Source: Curtobacterium pusillum
GTDB taxonomy: Bacteria; Actinomycetota; Actinomycetes; Actinomycetales; Microbacteriaceae
Assembly: GCF_007680845.1 (NCBI RefSeq)
Contig: NZ_VEIY01000003.1
Span: 310,001-374,000, forward strand
Direction: 5' to 3'
Length of the DNA stretch: 64,000 nt
Translations under genes and position numbers: made by a program
Shown: piece by piece, positions 45,696-54,628 of the stretch
Layout of the letters: each line of letters starts with the position of its first letter
How positions within the stretch are numbered: position 1 is the first letter of the stretch
Notes under the pieces: generated by a model
Database searches by the model: none
Seen by the model: only the letters and a program-made list of their open reading frames with translations
What the model was told of the DNA's origin: nothing

Positions 45696-46643
45696 GTGCC
45701 CGATGCTCCTGACGACGAATTCGCTGACCTGCCCACCCTCGCCCGCGCGAGCGGCGTGACGGAGCCGCTCCGCGCCTCCAGACAGGTGGTCCGTACCACG
45801 GACGGACAGGAGATCGCTGCGATCCGGTGGGGTGGGACGAACCAGGAGGCGCGGATCACCTACCTGCACGGGCTCGGCATCGACGCCCACAGCTTCGACC
45901 AGACGGCCCTCGCCGTCGGCGAGCCGGCGGTCGCCGTCGACCTCCCGGGCCACGGCCGCTCCGGCTGGCGGGACGACGCCGACTACGCGGCCGACGCCAC
46001 GGCGCCGAGCGTCCTCGCGGCACTCGACGCGCTCGACGTCCCACCGGGGATCGTGGTCGGGCACTCGCTCGGGGCGATCCTCGCCGCCCGGCTCGCGGCC
46101 CTCGTGCCCGAGCGGGTCACCGGGCTCGTGCTCGTGGACATGTCGCCGGACTTCGCGCAGCGGGCGGTGGACCGGATCGCGCGCGCTCTGGAGGCGGAGG
46201 AGCCGTTCGCGTCCCTCGAGCAGGTCGTCGACCGTGCGGTGGAGGCGCGCGTCGGCGACGACCGCGCGGTGCTCCTCCGGGAAGCCCGGCACACCACCCG
46301 ACTCGGTGCCGACGGGCGACTCGTCCGCCGCCACCACTTCCCGCACCTGCCCGCCGGCCGGACGTCCTCGGTGGGGCGGTTCGCCGACGCGTGGCCGGAC
46401 CTCGAGGCCCTCGACGTCCCGATCCTGCTCGTCCGCGGCGACCGCGGCTACGTCTCACCGAAGCTCCACGCGCAGTTCGCCGAGCGGCTGCCCGATGCCG
46501 AGATCGTCACGGTCGAGGCACGGCACGCGGTGCAGAACCAGGCGCCCCTCGAACTCGCTGCGGCGATCCGGGCATGGGCGGAACGTAACGGTTTGTTGCA
46601 CCCCATCGAACAACCGTCGCCGGAGGACACCGGCCGCCGCTAA
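45696..46643 (+). CDS. Alpha/beta-fold hydrolase
   Basis: 315 residues from GTG 45696, preceded by GAGGA at 8 nt. An ATG at 45627 lies inside the iron box and is less likely. The fold is clear: HGLGIDAHSF oxyanion region, nucleophile elbow VVGHSLGAI (Ser), acid strand PILLVRGDRGYV and catalytic His in EARHAVQN. It could be a siderophore esterase, given the shared iron-regulated region, or an unrelated esterase; the sequence alone does not decide. A CCGCGCCTCCAG element is embedded in the early coding sequence (45768-45786). Confidence 0.87.
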   Translation: MPDAPDDEFADLPTLARASGVTEPLRASRQVVRTTDGQEIAAIRWGGTNQEARITYLHGLGIDAHSFDQTALAVGEPAVAVDLPGHGRSGWRDDADYAADATAPSVLAALDALDVPPGIVVGHSLGAILAARLAALVPERVTGLVLVDMSPDFAQRAVDRIARALEAEEPFASLEQVVDRAVEARVGDDRAVLLREARHTTRLGADGRLVRRHHFPHLPAGRTSSVGRFADAWPDLEALDVPILLVRGDRGYVSPKLHAQFAERLPDAEIVTVEARHAVQNQAPLELAAAIRAWAERNGLLHPIEQPSPEDTGRR

Positions 46644-46701
46644 CCTCGTCCAAGCGCGAGCACCGACCATCGCCCTCGCGCCCGGAAGGAACCCACAACC
46701 C

Positions 46702-48252
46702 ATGAGTCCGCTCCTCCCCCGCCGCACCCCCCGCACCGGCCGATCGGCCCTGCGTCGATCGGTCCTGACCGCCACCGCGGTCGCCGTGGCCTCGGCGCTG
46801 GTGCTCACCGGCTGCTCCGGATCCTCGAACGAGGACGGCGGCGCCGACGCCACCGTCCGCGTCGGTCTCGTGCTCGAGCCGACCAGCCTCGACATCCGCA
46901 CGCAGTCCGGCGCCGCACTCGACCAGGTGCTCATCGACAACGTGTACCAGGGGCTCGTCGGCCGCACAGCGGACGGCGACGTCCACGACGTGCTGGCGTC
47001 GGGGCACGAGGTCTCGTCCGACGGGCTGACCTACACGTTCACGCTCCGGAAGTGCACCACCTTCCAGGACGGCAAGGACGTCACCGCCGCCGACGTCGTG
47101 TGGTCGCTGCAGCAGGTGAAGTCGAACGCGACCTACGTCGACTCGGCGCAGCTCGCGAACGTGTCGTCGATCACGTCGCCGTCGTCGAGCACGGTCGTCC
47201 TCAAGCTCGCCAAGCCCGACTCGGACCTCCTCTGGAATCTCACCGGCCGCGCCGGCCTCGTGCTCGAGAAGGCCGCGAGCAACGATCTGTCCGACACCGC
47301 GAACGGCACCGGCCCGTACGAGGTCGCGAGCTGGAAGCAGGGCGACTCCCTGACCTTCAAGCGGAACGCCGACTACTGGGGCACCAAGGCGAAGGTGGCG
47401 AAGGTCGTCTTCCGCTACATCACCCAGCCGTCCACCGCCGTGAACGCGATGGCGAACGGTGACCTCGACGTGCAGACCGCCGTCGACGGCACCCTGAAGA
47501 GCCAGCTGCAGGGCAACTCGGACATCACGCTGCACACCGGCAAGACGACCGACAAGTACACGCTCGCGTTCAACGACCAGAAGGCGCCGTTCACCGACAA
47601 GCGCGTGCGCCAGGCGATCCGGCAGGCGATCGACGCGAAGGCGATCATCAAGGCGATCGGCGGCACCGGCGTCGAGCAGGGCGGCCCGATCCCGGAGCTC
47701 GACCCGGGCTACCAGGACCTCACCGACATCGACGCGTACGACCCGTCGAACGCCAAGAAGCTGCTCGCGGCCGCCGGCGCCACGAACCTCAAGCTGACGC
47801 TGACGTACGCGAACATCTACTCGGCGACGATCGGCGACGTCCTGAAGTCCCAGCTGGCCGACGTCGGCATCTCGCTCACGGTCAAGCGCGTCGACTTCGC
47901 CACGTGGCTATCGCAGGTGTTCGAGGCCCCGAAGAGCGGCAAGCGCGACTTCGACCTCTCGATGGTGAACCACGTCGAGTCGCGCGACTTCGGCAACTGG
48001 GCGAACCCGGACTACTACTTCGGCTACGACAACCCCGAGGTGCAGTCGCTGTACGCCGCCTCGGTGGCCGCGACGAGCGAGTCCGAGAAGGTCGCCGACC
48101 TGCAGAAGGCGGCGAAGATCGTCAGCGAGGACGCCGCCGGCGAGTGGCTGTACACCGCCACGTCGATCACGGCCGTGCGGAAGGGCGTCACGGGCGTCCC
48201 GTACAACGGCACGAACTCGCGCCTCGACCTGTCGAAGCTCGCGGTCAAGTGA
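46702..48252 (+). CDS. Peptide ABC transporter substrate-binding lipoprotein
   Basis: 516 residues. Signal peptide with lipobox LVLTGC and a Ser/Gly linker, then a family-5 (DppA/OppA) solute-binding domain: TRSGAALDQVL-like N-lobe, GTGPYEVASWKQGDSLTFKRN and KRVRQAIRQAID motifs. AGGA is present before ATG 46702. A TAACCT hexamer at 46641-46646 overlaps the hydrolase stop and may start the operon's leader. It is the first gene of a five-gene importer. Confidence 0.94.
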   Translation: MSPLLPRRTPRTGRSALRRSVLTATAVAVASALVLTGCSGSSNEDGGADATVRVGLVLEPTSLDIRTQSGAALDQVLIDNVYQGLVGRTADGDVHDVLASGHEVSSDGLTYTFTLRKCTTFQDGKDVTAADVVWSLQQVKSNATYVDSAQLANVSSITSPSSSTVVLKLAKPDSDLLWNLTGRAGLVLEKAASNDLSDTANGTGPYEVASWKQGDSLTFKRNADYWGTKAKVAKVVFRYITQPSTAVNAMANGDLDVQTAVDGTLKSQLQGNSDITLHTGKTTDKYTLAFNDQKAPFTDKRVRQAIRQAIDAKAIIKAIGGTGVEQGGPIPELDPGYQDLTDIDAYDPSNAKKLLAAAGATNLKLTLTYANIYSATIGDVLKSQLADVGISLTVKRVDFATWLSQVFEAPKSGKRDFDLSMVNHVESRDFGNWANPDYYFGYDNPEVQSLYAASVAATSESEKVADLQKAAKIVSEDAAGEWLYTATSITAVRKGVTGVPYNGTNSRLDLSKLAVK

Positions 48253-48294
48253 CCGGTGACCGGGCCGGCGCAGACCGCTGGCGTCCCGCGCCCG

Positions 48295-48307
48295 TAGCAT
48301 CGCTGTC
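48295..48307 (+). promoter_or_regulatory. Leaderless -10 element before the first permease gene
   Basis: TAGCAT (48295-48300) followed by 7 nt and GTG 48308. It suggests the permease-ATPase genes can be transcribed separately from the abundant binding protein. Confidence 0.55.
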
Positions 48308-49261
48308 GTGACCCGGTTCCTGATCGGGCGGGTGCTCCTGCTCGTCGTCGGCCTGCTCGTGGCGAGCGTCATCATCTTCGCCACGCTCCAGGTGCTTCCC
48401 GGCGACGTGGCGCAGATCGTCGCCGGCACGCAGGCGTCCCCGGCGCAGGTGGACGAGCTCCGGCAGCAGCTCGGGCTCGACCGACCCGTCGTCGTGCAGT
48501 ACCTCGACTGGATCGGTGGGCTGTTCCGCGGGGACCTCGGCCGCTCGCTCGTCACCGACGGGCAGGTGGCGCCGGAGATCGCCCAGAAGCTCAGCGTGAC
48601 GCTGCCGCTCGCCGGGATGTCGCTCGCGGCCGCCCTGGTGATCGGGGTGCCGCTCGGGGTGCTCGCCGCGGTGCTCCGCCGTCGTCCGGGCGGCGTGGTG
48701 ATCTCGTTCGTCGCGCAGGCAGTCGCGGCGATCCCGGTCGTCTGGGCCGGCATGCTCCTCGTCGCGCTGTTCGCCGTCACGCTGCACTGGCTGCCGACGC
48801 AGGGCTTCCCGCTCGACGGCTGGGACGAGCCCGGCCGGGCGTTCGCCGCGCTCGTGCTGCCCGCGCTGACGATCGGCGCGGTCGAGGGCGCCGTCATCCT
48901 CCGCTTCACCAGGTCGGCGACGCTCGGGGTGCTCGACGCCGACCACGTCCGGACCGCGGCGGCGATCGGGCTCACCCGGACGCAGGCCCTCGTCCGGCAC
49001 GGCCTGCCGTCGGTGGCGCTCACCGTGCTGGCGGTGCTCGGCGTGCAGATCGCCGGACTCCTCGTCGGGGCGGTCGTCGTCGAACAGCTGTTCTCGCTCC
49101 CCGGGGTCGGCCGCATGCTCGTCACCGACGTCGGACGCCGCGACATCACGAAGGTGCAGTCCGAACTCCTCGTGCTGACCGGCCTGGTGCTGCTCGTCGG
49201 CTTCGCGGTCGACGTGGTGCACCGGACGCTCGACCCCCGCCAGCGGGAGGTGTCCGGGTGA
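48308..49261 (+). CDS. Peptide ABC transporter permease (DppB/OppB type)
   Basis: 317 residues with six membrane segments. The permease EAA-type loop (RTAAAIGLTRTQALVRHGLPS) is in the cytoplasmic loop before the fifth segment. The N-terminal signature IIFATLQVLPGDVA is typical of DppB. It overlaps the next permease gene by four bases. Confidence 0.95.
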   Translation: MTRFLIGRVLLLVVGLLVASVIIFATLQVLPGDVAQIVAGTQASPAQVDELRQQLGLDRPVVVQYLDWIGGLFRGDLGRSLVTDGQVAPEIAQKLSVTLPLAGMSLAAALVIGVPLGVLAAVLRRRPGGVVISFVAQAVAAIPVVWAGMLLVALFAVTLHWLPTQGFPLDGWDEPGRAFAALVLPALTIGAVEGAVILRFTRSATLGVLDADHVRTAAAIGLTRTQALVRHGLPSVALTVLAVLGVQIAGLLVGAVVVEQLFSLPGVGRMLVTDVGRRDITKVQSELLVLTGLVLLVGFAVDVVHRTLDPRQREVSG

Positions 49262-50133
49262 TCCGCCGACTCCTCGCCCGACCGACCGGGGTGTTCGCCG
49301 TCGTCGTGCTCGGCCTGCTCGTCGTCCTCGCCGTGGTGTCCCTGTTCTGGACGCCGGAGGACCCGTTCCGCACCGATCCGTTCCACCAGTGGGAGCCACC
49401 AAGTCCCGCGCACTGGTTCGGCACCGACGCCTCGGGTCGGGACATCGCGAGCTACCTGCTGGCCGGCACCCGGACGACGGTGCTCGTGGCCGTCGGCTCC
49501 GGGGTGATCGCGAGCGTGGTCGGCATCGTCCTCACCGCGATCGGCTCGCTCACCGCGCGCTGGGTCCGCGAGGGCACCGCCGTCCTCCTCGACATCCTCG
49601 TGGCGTTCCCGACGCTCCTCACCGCGATGCTCCTCACCGCGGTCGCCGGCGGATCGCTCGGCGTCGTGATCGTCAGCGTGGGGCTGTCGTTCGGCGTCAC
49701 CATCGCCCGGGTCGCGCGCGGGGAGATCCGCCGCATCGCCCGGAGCGACTACGTGACGGCAGCGCGGGCGTCGGGCGTGGGCGGGGCCGGCGTGCTGTTC
49801 CGCCACCTGGTGCCGAACGCGGCGCCGCTGTTCACCGTGCAGCTGTCGCTCGCGATGGCGACGGCGGTCCTCGCCGAGGCCGGGCTCTCGTACCTGGGCT
49901 ACGGCGCCGGGTCGAACACCGCGTCGTGGGGCAGCCTGCTCTCCGACCTGCAGACCTACATCGGGGTGCACCCGTGGAGTGCGACGTGGCCCGGGGCCGC
50001 GATCGCGCTCGTCGTGGCGGCGCTGTCGTTGCTCGGCGATGCCGTCCGGGACGCCACCGACCCGCGCCTGACGACGAGCGACCGCGCGGCGTCCGGCGCC
50101 CCGACCGAGACCACCACGGGGGTGACCGCATGA
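49258..50133 (+). CDS. Peptide ABC transporter permease (DppC/OppC type)
   Basis: 291 residues. The periplasmic-facing signature HWFGTDASGRDI is diagnostic of DppC-type permeases. The EAA loop is YVTAARASGVGGAGVLFRHL. It overlaps the following ATPase gene (ATGA at 50130). Confidence 0.95.
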   Translation: MIRRLLARPTGVFAVVVLGLLVVLAVVSLFWTPEDPFRTDPFHQWEPPSPAHWFGTDASGRDIASYLLAGTRTTVLVAVGSGVIASVVGIVLTAIGSLTARWVREGTAVLLDILVAFPTLLTAMLLTAVAGGSLGVVIVSVGLSFGVTIARVARGEIRRIARSDYVTAARASGVGGAGVLFRHLVPNAAPLFTVQLSLAMATAVLAEAGLSYLGYGAGSNTASWGSLLSDLQTYIGVHPWSATWPGAAIALVVAALSLLGDAVRDATDPRLTTSDRAASGAPTETTTGVTA

Positions 50134-51002
50134 CCGAACCCACGGACCGGACCGCACCCGCGGACCGGGCCGGACCCACGGACCGGACCGGAGCCTCCGG
50201 CACCGACCACGCGCCGACCGCAGCCTCCGGCCTCGAGGTGCGTGGCCTGACGGTCCGTATCGACCGCCGGACGATCCTCGACGACGTGACGTTCACCGTG
50301 CCTCCAGGCCATCGCGTTGGTGTGATCGGCGCCTCCGGATCCGGGAAGTCGATGACCTCGCTCGCCCTGATGGGACTGGAGCCGACCGGCGCGGAGGTGA
50401 CCGGCAGCATCCGCCTCGACGGCACCGAACTCGTCGGCCTGCCCGACCGGGAGCGCGCCCGCCACCGGGGGGCCGGCATCGCCATCGTGTTCCAGGAGCC
50501 CGGGACCGCCCTCGACCCGCTCCGCCGCGTCGGCGCCCAGATCGCCGAGCCGCTGCGGCTGCACCGGGGGCTCGACCGGCGCGCGGCCGCCGCAGCCGCC
50601 ACCGACCTCGCGATGTCCGTCGGGCTGCCCGACCCCGAGTCCCTGCTTCGGCAGTACCCGCACCAGTTGTCCGGCGGGCAGCGGCAGCGGATCTGCATCG
50701 CGATGGCGATGGCCGGCGAGCCGTCGTACCTCGTGGCCGACGAACCGACGACGGCGCTCGACGTGACGACCGAGGCCCGGATCCTGGAGCTCTTCGAGGG
50801 GCTGACGGCCGGGATGGTGTTCGTCACGCACGACCTCGCCGTGCTCGCCCGGATCGCCGACACCGCGGTCGTCCTCGACGCCGGGCGCGTCGTCGAGGAG
50901 GGCTCGGTGGCGCAACTCCTCGCCGCGCCGCAGCACCCCGCGACGGTGGCGCTCGTCGACGCCGCCCGCGCCACCGCGCGCCGGACCGGGGGTGCTTCGT
51001 GA
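50130..51002 (+). CDS. Peptide ABC transporter ATPase (DppD type)
   Basis: 290 residues. A Pro/Thr/Asp-rich N-terminal tail of about 30 residues built on TDRT/ADRA repeats precedes the ATPase core. Walker A GASGSGKSMTS, signature LSGGQRQR, Walker B YLVADEPTTALD and switch VTHDLAV. The C-terminal cluster (APQHPATVALVDAA) matches oligopeptide ATPases but lacks the usual iron-sulfur-like Cys cluster of long DppD proteins. Confidence 0.94.
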   Translation: MTEPTDRTAPADRAGPTDRTGASGTDHAPTAASGLEVRGLTVRIDRRTILDDVTFTVPPGHRVGVIGASGSGKSMTSLALMGLEPTGAEVTGSIRLDGTELVGLPDRERARHRGAGIAIVFQEPGTALDPLRRVGAQIAEPLRLHRGLDRRAAAAAATDLAMSVGLPDPESLLRQYPHQLSGGQRQRICIAMAMAGEPSYLVADEPTTALDVTTEARILELFEGLTAGMVFVTHDLAVLARIADTAVVLDAGRVVEEGSVAQLLAAPQHPATVALVDAARATARRTGGAS

Positions 51003-51781
51003 CCGCGATCCTGGACGGCAGCGGCCTGCACCGCACGTACCGGCTTCCCCGCCGCGGCCCGTTCGAGCCGGGCCCCGTCCGCACCGCGGTCGACGGCGTC
51101 GACCTGACGGTCGCACCAGGTGCGCGCCTCGGGATCGTCGGGGAGTCGGGATCGGGCAAGTCCACGTTGGTCCGGCTGCTCGCCGGCCTGGAGGCGCCTT
51201 CCGCCGGCACCGTCACCGCCTCCGGTCGTCCGGTGGTGACGTCCGGATCCGCGGGCGCGATGCGCTGGTTCCGTCGCGAGACCGGGGTGGTGTTCCAGGA
51301 CCCGTACGCCTCGCTCGACCCGCGGATGCGCGTCGGGTCGATCGTCGCGGAGCCGCTCCGGGCGCTGCGGATCCCGGGGTCCCACGCCGAGCTGGTCCGT
51401 GACGTGCTGGAGCGCGTGGACCTCCCTGCGGACGTCGTCGACCGGTACCCGCACGAGTTCTCCGGCGGGCAGCGGCAGCGCATCGCGATCGCCCGGGCCG
51501 TCGTGCACTCGCCGCGGATCCTGTTCGGGGACGAGCCGATGAGCGCCCTCGACGTGGTGGTCCGTGCGCGCGTGATCGAGCTGTTCCGGTCGCTCGCCGA
51601 CGACCTCGGGCTGACGCTCGTGCTCGTGTCGCACGACATCGGGGTGGTGCAGCGGCTGTGCGACACCGTGGCGGTGATGTCGGCGGGGCGGATCGTGGAG
51701 CACGGGCCGGTGTCGTTGCTCGACGCGCCGCAGCACCCGGTGACGCGGGCCTTGGTGGAGGCGGCGCCGACCCTGCCGTGA
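50999..51781 (+). CDS. Peptide ABC transporter ATPase (DppF type)
   Basis: 260 residues. Walker A GESGSGKSTLVRL, signature FSGGQRQR, Walker B ILFGDEPMSALD and switch VSHDIGV. GTG 50999 overlaps the preceding stop. It is the last gene of the importer operon, and repeats follow downstream. Confidence 0.94.
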   Translation: MTAILDGSGLHRTYRLPRRGPFEPGPVRTAVDGVDLTVAPGARLGIVGESGSGKSTLVRLLAGLEAPSAGTVTASGRPVVTSGSAGAMRWFRRETGVVFQDPYASLDPRMRVGSIVAEPLRALRIPGSHAELVRDVLERVDLPADVVDRYPHEFSGGQRQRIAIARAVVHSPRILFGDEPMSALDVVVRARVIELFRSLADDLGLTLVLVSHDIGVVQRLCDTVAVMSAGRIVEHGPVSLLDAPQHPVTRALVEAAPTLP

Positions 51782-51795
51782 GCGCCGCGGGGGCC

Positions 51796-51868
51796 GGCCG
51801 GGGCGGGGCGTGGCCGGGCGGGGCGTGGTCGGGCGTGGCGCGGGGTGGCGTGGCCGGGCGCGGCGCGA
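51796..51868. repeat. Degenerate GGGGCGTGGCCGGGC tandem repeats
   Basis: About five imperfect copies of GGCGTGGCCGGGC-like units downstream of the importer operon. This is the first part of the roughly 330-bp gene-free stretch 51782-52111. The rest holds the palindrome pair (51878-51988), a purine/pyrimidine-alternating GC stretch, and a GCCGCGCCTCCCGTC element (52089-52105). Confidence 0.7.
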
Positions 51869-51877
51869 CCCCCGGTC

Positions 51878-51988
51878 TGCGACACCACACCCGTCGATCG
51901 ACGCGTGCGGTGTCGACTCATGCGCCGGCATCGGGTGCGCGTGCATCGTGCGACATCGCACCTGTCGATCGACGCGTGGGAAGTCGCA
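51878..51988. repeat. Two related 39-40-bp palindromes centred on CGATCG
   Basis: Copy 1 (51878-51916) and copy 2 (51949-51988) share the core GTCGATCGACGCGTG. In copy 1 the outer stem is GACACC/GGTGTC; in copy 2 it is TGCGAC/GTCGCA. Base changes on one arm are partly matched on the other, so the hairpin and not the exact sequence appears conserved. They lie between convergent genes (importer operon and amidase). Confidence 0.8.
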
Positions 51989-52111
51989 CGGTGCGCACGC
52001 ATGGACCGCCGGCGCAACGCCGCGCGCACGCGGGCGCACGCAGCGCGCGACCCCGCGCCCGACGCGCAGCCAGCCCGCCCAGGCCGCGCCGCGCCTCCCG
52101 TCAGCCGGCGG

Positions 52112-53551
52112 TCACCACATCGGCGGGTGCCGCCGCTGCCACCGCACCCGCCGCTCGAGCTGCGCGCCGATCGCGAGGAGGACCCGCTCCCCGCCCGGCC
52201 GCCCGATGAGCTGCACACCCATCGGCAACCCCGCGCCGTCCGGGTGGCCCCCGTCCGTGACGCCCACGGGCAGCGTGATCGCCGGCAGCCCCGCGACGTT
52301 CGCCATCGAGGTCCACGGGGAGTAGGCGCACTGGCGGCGGAAGTCCTCCTCGGGGTCCTCGCCGTACCACCCGAGGGGCCGCGGCGTCAGCGCCAGGGTC
52401 GGTGTGAGCACCGCGTCGAACCGGCCGAACGCGCCGATGAGCGCGGCGGAGAACGTGTCGAGCGCCGTCATCGCGTCGAGCACCTGCATCCCGGTCAGCG
52501 CCCGACCACGTGCCACCAGCCAGGACACCAGCGGCGTCAACGACGACAGGTCGATCCCTGGCACGACCGGCAACCGGGCGGCGCTCGACTCCCACGCGAC
52601 CCGGAACGCGTCGGCGTACGGGGTCCGGGGCATCGCGACGTCCTCGACGCCGTGGCCGACCTCGCCGAGCACCCGCACCGCGGTCTCGACGGCGGCCCGT
52701 GCGGCGGGGTCGACGACCACGTCGACGGTGTCGTCCCACGGTGAGCCGTCGAGGAGTCCGACGACGAAGCGCCCCTCGCCCCGGACGGCCGCGGCGGTGA
52801 ACGGCCCCTCACCGACGTCCGGCGTGACGAGCGCGTACGGCGACGGTTCGGCGAGCCCGGTCGGCGCGACGAGGGCGTCGAGCAGCATCCCGGCGTCGGC
52901 GACGTTCCGGGTGATCGGTCCCGCGACCGAGAGCCCTCCGACGCCCGAGCGGCCGGGCATCGACGGCACCCGACCCCGGCTCGGCTTCAGCCCGACCAGC
53001 CCGGTCGCCGCGGCCGGGATCCGCACGGAGCCGCCGCCGTCCGACCCCACGGCTGCGGGGAGCAAGCCGGCCGCCACCGCCACCGCGGCGCCGCTCGACG
53101 ACCCGCCCGGCGCCCGGGTGGCGTCGTAGGGGTTGCGGGTGGTGCCGAAGCGGGTCTCCGACGACGAGGACATCCCGAACTCCGGCGTCGCGGTCTTGCC
53201 GAGGCTCACCGCGCCGGCCGCGTCGAGCGCGGCCACGAGCGGGTGGTCGGCCGCCGCCGGCCGTGCTGGCAGCGCGGTCGACCCGTTCCGCGTCGACACA
53301 CCGGCGCGGTCGTACAGGTCCTTGTCGGCGGACGGGAGGCCCCACAGCGGCCGCGACGTCGGCACCAGGTCGCCGAGGTGGTCGGCTCGGTCGCGCGCTG
53401 CGTCCGCCGTGACCGTCACGAACGCGCCGAGGTCCGGGTCGAGCCGGGCGATGCGGTCGGCGTAGTGGTCGGTCGCCTCGCGCGCGGTGACCTCGCCCCG
53501 GCGGATCCAGTCCCAGAGTTCCTGCGCGGCGAGGTGGTGGAGTTCGAACAC
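52112..53551 (-). CDS. Amidase signature (AS) family amidase
   Basis: 479 residues from GTG 53551. Catalytic Lys77 (SADKD), cis-Ser region GGSSSG (149-154) and nucleophile Ser175 in DGGGSVR. The AS core GLVGLKPSRGRVP follows. It hydrolyses a C-N bond; the substrate is not predictable, but it is not GatA because no GatB/GatC neighbours occur. It diverges from the CPBP gene. Confidence 0.93.
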   Translation of the reverse strand: MFELHHLAAQELWDWIRRGEVTAREATDHYADRIARLDPDLGAFVTVTADAARDRADHLGDLVPTSRPLWGLPSADKDLYDRAGVSTRNGSTALPARPAAADHPLVAALDAAGAVSLGKTATPEFGMSSSSETRFGTTRNPYDATRAPGGSSSGAAVAVAAGLLPAAVGSDGGGSVRIPAAATGLVGLKPSRGRVPSMPGRSGVGGLSVAGPITRNVADAGMLLDALVAPTGLAEPSPYALVTPDVGEGPFTAAAVRGEGRFVVGLLDGSPWDDTVDVVVDPAARAAVETAVRVLGEVGHGVEDVAMPRTPYADAFRVAWESSAARLPVVPGIDLSSLTPLVSWLVARGRALTGMQVLDAMTALDTFSAALIGAFGRFDAVLTPTLALTPRPLGWYGEDPEEDFRRQCAYSPWTSMANVAGLPAITLPVGVTDGGHPDGAGLPMGVQLIGRPGGERVLLAIGAQLERRVRWQRRHPPMW

Positions 53552-53643
53552 GGTTCCCGAGCCTACGGCCGCCGGCTTGCACCTTTCGGATGCACCCCGC
53601 GGAGTGCGTCCGTTCGCCGGTCGTCCCGCGACGCCGCGGTTCC

Positions 53644-53656
53644 TAGCGTCGACGTC
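53644..53656 (+). promoter_or_regulatory. Leaderless -10 element before the CPBP gene
   Basis: TAGCGT (53644-53649) followed by 7 nt and ATG 53657. No Shine-Dalgarno sequence. Confidence 0.55.
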
Positions 53657-54628
53657 ATGACGAACACCATCGAAGACCGGCGCACCGCCGGCACCGACCG
53701 AGCGGACCGGACGGGGGTGCGCGGGCTCGTCGCCCGGCACCCGCTCGTCTCGTTCGCCGCCCTCGCCCTCGGCCTCAGCTGGGCGGCCTGGATCCCGTAC
53801 ATCCTGTCGCCGCACGGCCTCGGCGTCTGGGACCTGCACTTCCCCGAGTTCCTCGGCACCGCCCAGTTCACCGGCATCCTGCCCGGCGCGCTCCTCGGTC
53901 CGCTCGGCGGCGCGTTCCTCGTGACCGCCCTCGCCGACGGTCGCCCGGGGCTCCGCCGCTGGGTCGGTCGGCTCTGGCGCTGGCGGGTCGCCTGGTACTG
54001 GTACGCCCTCGCACTGGTCGGCGTGCCCGCGATCATCGTGGCCACGGGGCTGCCGTTCTCCGGCGGTGTGGTGCAGGCACCGAGCATGCTCGCCCTGGTC
54101 GCCCTCGTCCCGGGACTCGTCGTCCAGCTGTTCACGACGGGGCTGTCGGAGGAGCCCGGCTGGCGCGACTTCGCCCTGCCCCGACTGCAGGAGCGGTTCG
54201 GACCGCTCGGCGCCGCCGCCGTGCTCGGCCCGCTGTGGGCGCTCTGGCACATGCCGCTCTACCTCAGCGACTGGGGCGGGTGGCCGGACGCGCACTGGAC
54301 GGAGCCGCTCGTGTTCGCGGTGTTCACGATCACCTTCAACGTCGTGATGACGTGGGTGTTCAACCGCACCGGGGAGAGCCTGCCGGTCGTGCTCCTGCTG
54401 CACGTGGGCGTCAACAACACGATCTCGACACTGTGGGCCGACATGTACCCGGGGATGACCGCGGGCACGATGATGCACGGGCTCGCGATCGTCTCCACCG
54501 TGGCTGCTGCCGTGCTGCTCGTCGCGACCCGGGGGCGGCTCGGGTACACCGGGAGCACCCCGGCCACCACCACGGCTGCCGCCCGCGACCGCGACCGACT
54601 CGTAGGATCGAACGATGGCACCCGCTGA
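53657..54628 (+). CDS. CPBP family intramembrane glutamic endopeptidase
   Basis: 323 residues with about eight membrane segments. The active-site motifs are present: EEPGWR (Glu-Glu-x-x-x-Arg), HMPLY and the later His/Asn motif LLHVGVNNT. CPBP proteins act in bacteriocin self-immunity or membrane-protein processing. The gene overlaps the histidine kinase start by 14 bp, so the two could be co-expressed, although the kinase has its own -10 inside this gene. Confidence 0.92.
   Translation: MTNTIEDRRTAGTDRADRTGVRGLVARHPLVSFAALALGLSWAAWIPYILSPHGLGVWDLHFPEFLGTAQFTGILPGALLGPLGGAFLVTALADGRPGLRRWVGRLWRWRVAWYWYALALVGVPAIIVATGLPFSGGVVQAPSMLALVALVPGLVVQLFTTGLSEEPGWRDFALPRLQERFGPLGAAAVLGPLWALWHMPLYLSDWGGWPDAHWTEPLVFAVFTITFNVVMTWVFNRTGESLPVVLLLHVGVNNTISTLWADMYPGMTAGTMMHGLAIVSTVAAAVLLVATRGRLGYTGSTPATTTAAARDRDRLVGSNDGTR
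54603..54614 (+). promoter_or_regulatory. Leaderless -10 element of the histidine kinase, inside the CPBP gene
   Basis: TAGGAT (54603-54608) followed by 6 nt and ATG 54615. It lies within the last codons of the CPBP gene. Confidence 0.55.
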
